A stretch of 64,000 nucleotides of DNA, taken from NCBI GenBank assembly GCA_964508085.1, contig CAZDTI010000001.1:1-64000 (forward strand). The letters run 5' to 3'. This DNA comes from CALGLS01 sp964508085. GTDB lineage: Bacteria > Bacteroidota > Bacteroidia > Chitinophagales > Saprospiraceae. Position 1 is the first letter of the stretch. Each line of letters starts with the position of its first letter. This document shows positions 1-8,855 of this stretch, one piece after another. Below the pieces are notes generated by a model, which was not told where the DNA came from, did not search any database, and saw only the letters and a program-made list of their open reading frames with translations. The translations under genes and the position numbers were made by a program.

Positions 1-448
1 ACTCCTCCCCTTCTAGTTTATATTGTTCCTTAAATTGCCGTACGATCCCCGGACTCGTTTCTAGACCATACACTTTCCGAAAGCCCAAAGCCAAATCCTC
101 CTTCCCTTCCTCAAATAAAGTTTTCAACAAAGCACCAAAGTTCGACTTGATCGAGGATTTATTAACGTCAAAATCTCGAAGGCTAGCCATCAAGGTCTCC
201 GCCCCTTCTGAATCTTTCTTATGATATTCATCTGGCAGGTAGTGGTCAATGTCTATCAACTTCCCATCCATGTCATAAAAACTCAGATTGGGGGAACGCT
301 TGTACATTACTAACAATATACTTTCCTGAGGATTTTCGCCCATCAGCATTTGGAGGCGTTCTATTTCTAGGCCTTGGACGCCGAGGTGGGTGTCGGTTTC
401 GTAGTAGTCGGTGATAAGTTCGTGCTCGAATTGGTCTTTTATGGTCAT
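1..448 (-). CDS. Hypothetical protein, C-terminus outside window
   Basis: An open frame of 149 codons runs on the minus strand from ATG at 446-448 (MTIKDQFEHELITDYYETD) to the window edge without a stop, so the gene is cut off at its 3' end. The product is acidic and soluble, with no signal peptide or membrane segment. I see no catalytic motif and do not recognise the family. The start is supported by unbroken reading and a gap to the next minus-strand gene. Codon usage looks like a real gene rather than a shadow, because the opposite strand gives only a short ORF here. Confidence 0.6.
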   Translation of the reverse strand, partial: MTIKDQFEHELITDYYETDTHLGVQGLEIERLQMLMGENPQESILLVMYKRSPNLSFYDMDGKLIDIDHYLPDEYHKKDSEGAETLMASLRDFDVNKSSIKSNFGALLKTLFEEGKEDLALGFRKVYGLETSPGIVRQFKEQYKLEGEE

Positions 449-503
449 GTTTTGGTTTGCTTGGTGTCTTGTTGCTTAATAAATGTATTGTTAAGACTAG
501 TTT

Positions 504-845
504 TTATTGTTGTCCAGTATTTCCATCTCGTGTTATCTGTTTTAATTCTTCTATTCTAAATGATATAGCCGAATCTTCGAATATTTGTAAGTCATATATT
601 CTCCAATTTTTATTTCTTATCTTAAAATTATATGATTCTATCTTAGTTGCTATCTCATCTAGTAAAGAGAAAACTTGTTCATTAGCAAGTTCTTCAAATT
701 CTTGAAATGTCTTCTTTTGATTATCTGTGAAATTACTAGATATAAGCCTGCCTTGAAGCAAATTTTTAGTTTGAGATTGTACATTTATTTCTCCACATAA
801 TTTTCCAGTTGAATCTTCTAATTCTAATACCATATTTGAATTCAA
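504..845 (-). CDS. Small conserved-looking hypothetical protein (113 aa)
   Basis: Encodes a charged 113-residue protein beginning MNSNMVLELEDSTGKLCGEI, with no signal peptide or transmembrane segment. Its central part (EFEELANEQVFSLLDEIATKI) is predicted helical and the rest mixed, as in small cytoplasmic proteins. It lies 36 bp downstream of the GyrI-like gene on the same strand, so the two may be co-transcribed. I do not recognise a domain. The overlapping plus-strand frames are low-complexity Leu/Ser/Phe translations and look like shadows. Confidence 0.5.
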   Translation of the reverse strand: MNSNMVLELEDSTGKLCGEINVQSQTKNLLQGRLISSNFTDNQKKTFQEFEELANEQVFSLLDEIATKIESYNFKIRNKNWRIYDLQIFEDSAISFRIEELKQITRDGNTGQQ

Positions 846-881
846 GTTTTTATTCTCATTTTTTATTAATCTCCGCTTTTG

Positions 882-1379
882 TTATTTTTCAAACTTCTTT
901 TCATTCGTCTCCCTTATCGGTATCCATATTTCTTCTTCTGAATTCGAGTCATTGTTCTTATACTTCTCCCCCAACACTTCAAAGTGAGGCCGATCATCTA
1001 TTTGATAAGGAGAATTGGGTAACCATTCCCAAAATATATATTGATAAATAGAATGATCAGCACTTGAACCTTTATAATCAAAAACGGCATAGAGTCCTTC
1101 TTTTAAAGTAAATGATTCCATCCCTGTTGGAACTTCATTGAAATCTTTCACTTCTACCGTTGCCCATTTTTCAAACTCCTTGTCAGGGCTGAAATTCTGA
1201 TAATAGGTGGGGGCATAAATTTGCATGGAGATTTTGTCTTCCGTGACTCTGTTTTTGACTTCCTTGATTCTTGGTCCGAATCGTCCCCAGAGTTGACCTG
1301 TTTTGTTATTGGTCAAACTCATTTTTAGGTTGAAGCCGATTAGCTTTTTTTGTGTTAGGGTTTTTATTTTTGGATTCAA
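882..1379 (-). CDS. GyrI-like / AraC effector-binding domain protein
   Basis: A 165-residue stand-alone GyrI-like (SOUL/BacEB fold) small-molecule-binding domain. Family features visible are the opening strand MNPKIKTLTQKKLIGFNLKMSL, the central LKEGLYAVFDYKG segment, and the late YIFWEWLPNSPYQIDDRPHF...EEEIWIPI run, which matches the usual effector-binding domain ending in a glutamate-containing strand followed by an 'IWIPI' strand. There is no DNA-binding helix-turn-helix, so this is the free domain, as is common in Bacteroidota. The ligand is unknown. Upstream lies 143 bp of gene-free DNA before the TPR pseudogene. Confidence 0.8.
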   Translation of the reverse strand: MNPKIKTLTQKKLIGFNLKMSLTNNKTGQLWGRFGPRIKEVKNRVTEDKISMQIYAPTYYQNFSPDKEFEKWATVEVKDFNEVPTGMESFTLKEGLYAVFDYKGSSADHSIYQYIFWEWLPNSPYQIDDRPHFEVLGEKYKNNDSNSEEEIWIPIRETNEKKFEK

Positions 1380-1522
1380 TTTGGGTTGTTTTTGTACTAT
1401 TCCTTATTTTTCGTTTTATTTACGCATAAGTCTGAAACTCACACCGTGCTCTGATGATCGCATTAGAGTGGCTAATTAAAGAACGACCAGACACCAACGT
1501 GAAATTATTGTTATATATAGAA

Positions 1523-2321
1523 TCATTTACAAGTTTTATCCTGTACTATTTCTGCATCTAGATAATTTAACTTCACAGCTGTTTCTATATCAGAACATCC
1601 TCTCTTAATTGCTTTTAATTGGAGATAGAGCGTTCCTCTATGATACCAATATAACCCACTTGTTGAATCAATTGAAATTGCTTTGGAATAATCATCAATA
1701 GCTTTCTCAAATTCGTTATATCTTTCCCAAGTTAAACGCTTGATGGTATTCAGCCTCTAATTCAATAGCTTTATTCAAGTCTTGTAAAGATTCATCGTAT
1801 AATTTAAGCATTCTATTTGTAGCCCCTCTCTCTTTATATGCTCCTGAATCCATCGAATCTAATGCAATAGCATTATCTAAGTTCCATTTAGCTTTTGTCC
1901 AATTTCCAACTTTATTATAACTTTCTCCTACCAATGAATAAATATGGCTAGTCTTAAACTTGCTTAAGTAAGGTTCTCCTAGTTGTATAACTTTTGAAAA
2001 GTTATTCTTCTCAAAATAGAAAACTATTTTATTCCTCAATGCGAATTTATAGCTCGGTTTTATATCAAGAGAAGTATTTAAACCTTTTAAAGTCAAAAGG
2101 CTATCATAGCCTAACTTAAAAGAAGCCCAACCTCTATTATTCAAAGCTTTATAATTCGAATCATCTAGTTTGATCGCTTTATCATTAAGCTCATATATTA
2201 GTTCCCAATTATTTTCATTCTCTTTTTTTGTACTTTCAATTGATAACTTCATTGATTCTGGATCAATGCCTGAATCACAAGCAATTGTAATTAACAATAA
2301 GATAATAAGATAATTTTTCAT
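1523..2321 (-). pseudogene. TPR-repeat lipoprotein interrupted by a frameshift
   Basis: The first frame gives 201 residues with a lipoprotein signal (MKNYLIILLLITIAC, lipobox ITIAC, Cys15) followed by tetratricopeptide repeats, for example YKERGATNRMLKLYDESLQDLNKAIEL. It ends abruptly at a stop at 1716-1718 in the middle of a repeat. Directly overlapping in the next frame the TPR pattern resumes (YNEFEKAIDDYSKAISID, then YWYHRGTLYLQLKAIKRGCSDIETAVKLN) and ends at a TGA at 1523-1525. The span is 799 bp, one base more than a multiple of three. A single-base insertion near 1718-1728 in a GGGAAAGA context, or an assembly error, would explain this. The intact protein would be about 265 residues, likely a periplasm-facing lipoprotein. 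It is divergent from the VWA gene. Confidence 0.75.
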
Positions 2322-2433
2322 GCTAACTCTTGTACTTAACGGCTTCTATATACACCGTTTCTCATATCTTGTCCCCCTCTCCCACTTGCAAATATAAATT
2401 AATATCCGTTTATTACAACACTAAACAAAACCA

Positions 2434-4974
2434 GTGCAAGAAGAACTCCTCTCCCCCATCATCCCCATCGAGCGTCGCCGCTATTGGAACGACTTCCAAA
2501 AGGAAAACCACCGCAGCGGCTGCACCCTCATTGAATTCTTGCCCAATACTAACAATAATCCTTCCTGGCATTCCTTTATAGATCGTTCTGCCTATAAAAC
2601 ACTCATCACCGGCAAAATTGCAAAGAACCTAAAAGTCATCGATTACAATGAAAATGATTTTGCGGGAAACCGCGACTTGAAATACCTTTTTGATACCATA
2701 TTTATAGGGTCAAATAATTTTTGGAATGTCCTTCGAAAGTCGATTGAGCTAAAAGGCTTCTTTGTTCCGCTTTCAGAAATCGTGGAATTACCAAATTCGC
2801 AATTGTCAACTACCGTAAATTTACTCCGACTCAAAGCCCGGCATTTTCCCATTATTGACTGGCTGCGACAGGTGAAAGAAGAGACTTTAAGAAATGAGTA
2901 CAATAAGGTTCCTGTTCCAGTAATCGGTGGCTGGTTCCACTTTCAATATTATGTCAGCTTTATCAAAAAAGTAGCAGAAGAATCACCAGTCCTTTTTCAG
3001 CAGGTAAAACCTTTATTGGTAAGCAAGACTTTATCAAAAGACTTCCATCAACAGCTTCCTTCTGCCCAATTGCTTTGTTTGATGATGGGCGCTTGCGAAA
3101 GTTATCACTTGAACCGAAAAGAGACTCCATTTTTAGAACGCTTCCTCGCCCAGGCTCATGAATCCGTAAAAGTGCATTGGGAAAGTTGCGGCGCTTCCTA
3201 TCTATATTTTATATACCATGGTTTTGGTGGGCTCGCTTTGCCAAAAGATATTTTGACCGCTCAAAGGCTAAAAGAGCAGTTCTATGATTTTTTCAAAAAC
3301 GACCTTCCTATTATTCAAATGCAAACCATTTTGAATAGTGAAGCCGATTCTGATTTTTGGAAACAGCTGCCCGTAGACATTCAGCAACAGTTTGGTGCCA
3401 ACCGAAAGGTGTCACTGACAAAGCGAATGAAAAATCTCATTGGGAATGTCTCCATTCTTGATCGCATTCAAAGTTTCTCTGAGGAAGTCGTGGCTTTGCA
3501 AGAGCCAGCTCTGATTCCTCCATCCTCGCCTTGGATAAAAGAAGCCAGTTTAAAATGGTTTGAATTGACCAAAGAGGAAGAGTCTCTTTTCCTAGCTATG
3601 ATCGACGGACATTTTAAAGCTACAGTTTTAACGGACTTAAATGTTATTGCTAAAGAAATACAACAACAATCTTACATAGATTTACTTAATGGTTACACCG
3701 CACCATTCTTCAATTGGCAAAATTCAGAACATGGCATCATTCCTCAATGGACCGTCCTGCCTTCCGAGCAATCCGAAGAAGCAATCCAGTTATTTTTGCA
3801 AAAAAGAAGAGCAGAAAAAGAAGCCGAGGATCGATTGCGACGACAACTCATCGAACTCGGAAACATTAAAAACGTACATGCCTTAGCAAAATTTCATGCG
3901 CGAACCAGCGGACAAGAGTTTGCATTCACCCACCTCCAGGAACAATGGATTACTGCTCTCGCCCAACACAAAACAGTCCTCAACAACACCCGCAGCTACC
4001 GCATCCGCCGAATGAAGGAATTTGGTTTGCTGGACAAAGAAGAAAAGCCAACCGCCACCACCGAATCATTGCTAGACGAAATGCTTCAAATCGAAAAGGA
4101 GGTGACACCATATATATCATTCGTGAAAAACGCTTTCAAGTCGGCCTTGCCCATGCGTAAAACCACCGACTTCAATCCTTATCGTCATAGTCATGATGGC
4201 ATCGAATTCGATCCAACCACCATCCAGGATCAAAACAAATGGTTAAGCGGCGAAGTGATGAAAACCTTGGAAGTCAAAATCAAAAAAGGAGATGCGGTCC
4301 AAATTAATGCTTTTGCACTGGATGCTTCCGGTTCTATGGATCACGGACGCATGCGAAACCTCTTCAAAATATTGTATCTGTTAATCCTCGGCCTAGAGGA
4401 TCGAAAGACCTATGATGCCATTCACTTTTTCAGTACTGACTTCATGGAAGCAGCTAACTTTACAGATCATTTCACCAGTAGAAAAGTATTATATAATGTA
4501 CTGAAAAGTATTTCCTTTGTGAGCAGAGATAAAGGGGTTGTCTATGGTGGCTTCGGTGGTACCAACATCAGCGCTGGCCTCCGTGAATGCCACAAACAAG
4601 TAACAGAACTTTCTGAAAAGCTAAAGAAAGAACAACCCAATATGCTTCATCTCAGATCCATCTTCATCATAACGGATGGCCGCCCGTCCCTTGGCATCAC
4701 CAACTATGAAGAACTAGGAGAATTCGTCCAAACTAAAAGAGAGGAGGGCAATGTAGCCATCAAAGGCATCTACCTAAAACCACCGGAGGATCAATCACAA
4801 GTTAACCTGAATATTTACAAACACCCTGGGGAATCCGGCTGGGGTTTCATGGAGACTATTTTTGGGAAAGACAACTTTGTGGAGACGGACGATTTTGGGG
4901 AGGCGGTTCGGAAGTTTGTTTATGTGATGACATTGACCTTTCGGCGGCAGCGGATGGAGGCGGCGGGGAAGTAG
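2434..4974 (+). CDS. Large VWA-domain protein with MIDAS motif
   Basis: 846 residues from a GTG start. The N-terminal ~600 residues are mostly helical and unrecognised, with a highly charged helix (KRRAEKEAEDRLRRQL) at about 455-475. The C-terminal ~220 residues form a von Willebrand factor A domain with a complete metal-ion-dependent adhesion site: DASGS at about 629, the Thr of GGTNIS at about 709 and the ITDGRPS Asp at about 746. No signal peptide, so it is cytoplasmic. The arrangement (helical head plus C-terminal VWA) resembles the CobT/NorD-like VWA partners of MoxR-type AAA+ ATPases, but no AAA+ gene lies in this window, so that partnership is only a suggestion. Spacing from the divergent TPR gene is 112 bp. 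Confidence 0.8.
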   Translation: MQEELLSPIIPIERRRYWNDFQKENHRSGCTLIEFLPNTNNNPSWHSFIDRSAYKTLITGKIAKNLKVIDYNENDFAGNRDLKYLFDTIFIGSNNFWNVLRKSIELKGFFVPLSEIVELPNSQLSTTVNLLRLKARHFPIIDWLRQVKEETLRNEYNKVPVPVIGGWFHFQYYVSFIKKVAEESPVLFQQVKPLLVSKTLSKDFHQQLPSAQLLCLMMGACESYHLNRKETPFLERFLAQAHESVKVHWESCGASYLYFIYHGFGGLALPKDILTAQRLKEQFYDFFKNDLPIIQMQTILNSEADSDFWKQLPVDIQQQFGANRKVSLTKRMKNLIGNVSILDRIQSFSEEVVALQEPALIPPSSPWIKEASLKWFELTKEEESLFLAMIDGHFKATVLTDLNVIAKEIQQQSYIDLLNGYTAPFFNWQNSEHGIIPQWTVLPSEQSEEAIQLFLQKRRAEKEAEDRLRRQLIELGNIKNVHALAKFHARTSGQEFAFTHLQEQWITALAQHKTVLNNTRSYRIRRMKEFGLLDKEEKPTATTESLLDEMLQIEKEVTPYISFVKNAFKSALPMRKTTDFNPYRHSHDGIEFDPTTIQDQNKWLSGEVMKTLEVKIKKGDAVQINAFALDASGSMDHGRMRNLFKILYLLILGLEDRKTYDAIHFFSTDFMEAANFTDHFTSRKVLYNVLKSISFVSRDKGVVYGGFGGTNISAGLRECHKQVTELSEKLKKEQPNMLHLRSIFIITDGRPSLGITNYEELGEFVQTKREEGNVAIKGIYLKPPEDQSQVNLNIYKHPGESGWGFMETIFGKDNFVETDDFGEAVRKFVYVMTLTFRRQRMEAAGK

Positions 4975-5021
4975 GCTATGAATAAAAGTTATGGTTATTG
5001 ACAAATCTTGTGAAGTCAACA

Positions 5022-5214
5022 ATTTTGCCAGCACTACCCCCAGCCCCTAAAGGGGAGCTTCAGCGCGCCAAACGCACAGAACGTAAATAGAGAATCAAGT
5101 TTTATCTTATTGGTCAGTAATATTTTTGAGGTATTAGTGGGAAGCGGGTGGATGCTCCCCCTTCGGCAAGCTCAGGGCGGGCTCTTTAGGGGCTGGGGGC
5201 TGCGCTGGCAAAAT
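5022..5214. repeat. MITE-like element with ~31-bp terminal inverted repeats
   Basis: The left arm 5022-5052 (begins ATTTTGCCAGCACTACCCCC) and the right arm 5184-5214 (ends GCGCTGGCAAAAT) are inverted copies with 28 of 31 positions matching. The 131 bp between them has no plausible gene. The element is more GC-rich than its surroundings and sits in the 347-bp gap between the VWA and CHU_C genes. I could not find a clear target-site duplication. It may be a non-autonomous transposable element or a dispersed palindromic repeat; a strong transcript hairpin is also implied. Confidence 0.6.
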
Positions 5215-5321
5215 ATAAAATTGAATTTCAATCGAAATTGTATTGTTACAAATATTGAATATTCCTCTCTACGTTTTCGAAAAACAAATTGCTACCTTTA
5301 AGCACAAAAAACAAAACCAAA

Positions 5322-8300
5322 ATGCGTCAACTCCTCATTCTACTATTTGCCCAATTCCTAGTCCTCCAATTCACCTTCGCCCAACCCTCCAATGACGATT
5401 GTCCCCAAGCCATTGACCTCGGCGAAGCCCCCTCCTGCCCTACTGACATTTATAACAATATAAACGCAACGCCCTCTACCATAGCGACTAACCTCGCCGA
5501 CAACATTCCTTCTTGCTGGTTTACCAATGAGAACAATGATGTCTGGTTTTCTTTTATGACACCAGCCAATGGAAGTATTCTTGATTTTTCCATTACCGTA
5601 GGTGGCGCGCCGGGTGGGCCTAACAATCAACCATTGGTTCAACCACAAATTGCATTATACCGAGGCGACTGTAACATTGATGAACTATCCGAATTGGCCT
5701 GTGGTAGTTTTGTTTTTGGACAAAGTATTATAAATCTGGAAGTCTTAGGCTTAGATCCGGCTACCACATATTATCTTCGAGTCAATGATTTCTCTTCGAC
5801 AGCTACTCCCAATTGGGGAGACTTTATGGTCTGTGTAGATTCTATTTCTAATGCGGTCAATGTGCAGGCCACCGCTTCATCGGAAGCAATTTGTAGTGGT
5901 ACTGTTACGCAATTAAACGCAACGGGTGTAGACGATGTCGATTTTTTCGTCTGGGAACCTGGAGCTTCACTTTCCGATCCAAATAGTCCCACACCAACAG
6001 CTTCGCCCACCACTACAACAACCTATACCCTTTCTGCGATTAACCTTGGAGACAACTTGGTTAACAATGGAGATTTTGAAATGGGGGATACTGGTTTTAT
6101 AACTGACTATGTAAATGGCTTCGATTCTTTGCCGCAACAAGTTTGGGGCCCGCTTGGCTATGCAGGGACCTATGTCGTCTCGGATGATCCTGTGGCTTCA
6201 CATAGCAATTTTGCTCCCTGCGGAGACCATACTTCAGGATCTGGAAATATGATGATTTCCAATGGTTCAGGCGTGGCGGGGGAATCCATTTGGTGCCAAA
6301 CTGTTTCCACAGAACCCAACACAGACTACCTTTTTTCCGCTTGGGTAGCCACTATGGTTTCTCAGAATCCAGCCAACCTACAGTTTTCTGTAAACGGTTT
6401 TTTGATTGGTACTCCTTTCGCAGCTCCCTTTTTCACTTGTGACTGGCAACAATTTTCCAGCACCTGGAACTCCGGTGTTTCTGTTAGTGCTGAACTTTGT
6501 ATCTCTAATCAAAATACGGTTTTGAGTGGCAATGATTTTGCGCTAGATGACATTAACTTTTCTATTTTTTCAGAGGGCGAATCTTCTGTCGCCGTAAATG
6601 TATCTGATCCTCAAATAACCGTAGTTAATCAAATGGATGCCACTTGTACAGGCGTTTGCGATGGCATGATAGAAATTACGGTTGCTGGTAGTTTACCGAA
6701 TTTGAACATTAGTTATCTATGGAGTGATGGGCAGACATCTGCTCTTGCCAGTAATTTGTGTGCAGGTTCTTATACCGTCACTATTACGGATGATTTGGGC
6801 TGTAGCCAAACAGAAACCATAATTATAGACGAATCGGTTTTTTCCTTTTCGGTAAATGAATTAGCAACTCCTGCTTGCGAAACTCAACAAGATGCAGACG
6901 TGAGCCTTATTTTCGGTAACGGAACTGCTCCATATACCATTAACTGGAGTTCTGGTGGCATGGGAATAACAGAAGAAGGCTTAACTAATGGCCAATACTC
7001 CGTGACCGTTGAAGATGCAAACGGTTGTAACGCCAGCCAGGATTTCAGCATCAGCTTGTTTCCAGGTTTACTTCCTGTTGAAATTGCTATCCAAGGAGGA
7101 GATACCATCTGTGCTGGTGAATTCGTAACCTTAACCGCAAGTGGCGCAAACACAGGTATCTTTGAATGGAGCAATGGCTTTCCAACTAGCGTTATAACCG
7201 TTAGTCCAATGGAAGAAACAAACTATATTGTTAGCTCCTCTGCCCCAGGTCAAGAGCTAATCGTTAATGGTGATTTTGAACAAGGGAACATTGGTTTCAC
7301 CAGCGATCACGATTTCCACCAATTGCCAAGTAATGGAATGTGCCAGTCTTGTTATGGTGTTGCTCCTTCACCTCCAGATGCCTGGACCCAATGTGGTGAC
7401 CATACTTCCGGAGGAGGAAACCAAATGGTATTCAATGCCGCAACGACTCCTGGACTCAGCAGTTGGTGCCAAACCATTTCTGTAACACCTAATACTGATT
7501 ACAACTTTTCTTTTTGGGCGCAAACCATTAACAGCGGATCTCCGGCAGACCTTTCTGTTTCTTTTAATAATACAGCTATTCCCGGATCCCTACCATTAGG
7601 TGCTACTAGCTGTGACTGGCAACAGTTCACCAATATCTGGAATTCGGGAGCACAGACTTCTGTTCTTATTTGCATCAATAATTTAGAACTCAATGGAGGC
7701 GGGAACGACTGGGCTTTGGATGACATCAGTTTTCAGGCGATCTGTTCCTCTACTGCAGAAGAAACAATCTATGTCTCTAATTTAGAAGCTTCTATTATTA
7801 GTCAAACAGATATTAATTGTGATAACTTATCGGGAGTAGCTTCTGTTTCTGCAACTGGAGGATTTTCTCCTTATAATTTTCTTTGGGATGATGGCAATAG
7901 TGGCTCCATTAACAATGAACTTACAGTTGGTATGCATACGGTCACGGTTTCTGATATGGGGAATTATTGTGAGGAGATATTGAGTTTAGAAATTTCAACT
8001 GAACCCATTCCCGAGATTCTTGCACTAGAAATCATTCGAGGGGATTGCGACCCAGAAAACAACAATGAAGAATTTCCAAATGCCATCCAAGTCAAAATGA
8101 CGGGAGGCGTACCTCCTTACATCTTTAGTATTGATGGTGGTATAACAACACAAACCGACTCTTTATTTGAAAACTTAATTGGCCTTTCCAGTATTAGTGG
8201 TCAGACCATAATTGCTACAGATGCTAATGGATGTGAGGCTGTAGCTAGCACTCCATTAACAGAAGGTGGCCCTATAACCGTTTCTATAAATAGTAGTGAA

Positions 8301-8753
8301 ACTGTTCTCTGCGATTCAGAAATAACACTTAACTTTAATTCTAATGCAAGCATGATAGACAGTATTCTTTGGTCAACTGGCGAGGACAATACCGATAACA
8401 TTACTATTACAGAAATTGGTATTTATGACGTTCACATTTGGAATAGCAGAAATTGCCTAGCAAAAGACTCGATTCTAATAGAAGAATGCGGTATCTATGC
8501 CATACCAAATGCGTTCACTCCCGATGGCGATGGCGTCAATGATCACTTTGGTATCATCTCACAAGGTGATGTGGAAGTTTTGGAGTTTGCCATTTATAAC
8601 CGCTGGGGTAAAGAAGTTTACAATGGCACTGGTTCTTGGGATGGTGTTCATGCTGGCGCGCCACATCCGATGGATGTATTGATTTATCGGATGGTGGTGG
8701 TGGCCCAGGGAGTAGAGGAGGTGCTGAAAGGAGAAGTAACTTTGATAAGGTAA
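5322..8753 (+). CDS. Secreted multi-domain protein with CHU_C (T9SS type B) C-terminus
   Basis: 1143 residues, starting at the ATG that gives a good signal peptide (MRQLLILLFAQFLVLQFTFA) rather than an upstream in-frame ATG at 5289. After the signal is a domain opening PSNDDCPQAIDL with conserved Cys and VWFSF, frequent in Saprospiria surface proteins. Two copies of a carbohydrate-binding-like module (ELIVNGDFEQGNIGF ... CGDHTSG ... WCQTISVTPNTDYNFSFWA ... DWALDDISF) follow, each next to Ig-like/PKD-like repeats ending in SYTVTITDDLGC-type strands. The last ~90 residues, from AIPNAFTPDGDGVNDHF to the RWGKEVYNG and GEVTLIR segments, are the gliding-motility-associated CHU_C domain that directs type IX secretion. 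Likely a surface adhesin or polysaccharide-binding protein. Confidence 0.88.
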   Translation: MRQLLILLFAQFLVLQFTFAQPSNDDCPQAIDLGEAPSCPTDIYNNINATPSTIATNLADNIPSCWFTNENNDVWFSFMTPANGSILDFSITVGGAPGGPNNQPLVQPQIALYRGDCNIDELSELACGSFVFGQSIINLEVLGLDPATTYYLRVNDFSSTATPNWGDFMVCVDSISNAVNVQATASSEAICSGTVTQLNATGVDDVDFFVWEPGASLSDPNSPTPTASPTTTTTYTLSAINLGDNLVNNGDFEMGDTGFITDYVNGFDSLPQQVWGPLGYAGTYVVSDDPVASHSNFAPCGDHTSGSGNMMISNGSGVAGESIWCQTVSTEPNTDYLFSAWVATMVSQNPANLQFSVNGFLIGTPFAAPFFTCDWQQFSSTWNSGVSVSAELCISNQNTVLSGNDFALDDINFSIFSEGESSVAVNVSDPQITVVNQMDATCTGVCDGMIEITVAGSLPNLNISYLWSDGQTSALASNLCAGSYTVTITDDLGCSQTETIIIDESVFSFSVNELATPACETQQDADVSLIFGNGTAPYTINWSSGGMGITEEGLTNGQYSVTVEDANGCNASQDFSISLFPGLLPVEIAIQGGDTICAGEFVTLTASGANTGIFEWSNGFPTSVITVSPMEETNYIVSSSAPGQELIVNGDFEQGNIGFTSDHDFHQLPSNGMCQSCYGVAPSPPDAWTQCGDHTSGGGNQMVFNAATTPGLSSWCQTISVTPNTDYNFSFWAQTINSGSPADLSVSFNNTAIPGSLPLGATSCDWQQFTNIWNSGAQTSVLICINNLELNGGGNDWALDDISFQAICSSTAEETIYVSNLEASIISQTDINCDNLSGVASVSATGGFSPYNFLWDDGNSGSINNELTVGMHTVTVSDMGNYCEEILSLEISTEPIPEILALEIIRGDCDPENNNEEFPNAIQVKMTGGVPPYIFSIDGGITTQTDSLFENLIGLSSISGQTIIATDANGCEAVASTPLTEGGPITVSINSSETVLCDSEITLNFNSNASMIDSILWSTGEDNTDNITITEIGIYDVHIWNSRNCLAKDSILIEECGIYAIPNAFTPDGDGVNDHFGIISQGDVEVLEFAIYNRWGKEVYNGTGSWDGVHAGAPHPMDVLIYRMVVVAQGVEEVLKGEVTLIR

Positions 8754-8855
8754 TTCCTCGACGCACTCGTGCCTCGCTTGCTCGGAATGACAGTTAGTTC
8801 CAAAAGGATTAGCTATATTACAAAATATAAGACACAAAGAAAACAACAAAAATTG

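Noticed and set aside
2330..2581. 83-aa plus-strand ORF overlapping the start of the VWA gene
   Set aside because: Pro/Ser/Thr-rich out-of-frame translation of the VWA coding region.
8754..8855. N-terminal extension of the 621-aa unknown protein
   Set aside because: In-frame start at 8769 reads through a repeat-like sequence with no natural protein character; ATG 8856 is better.
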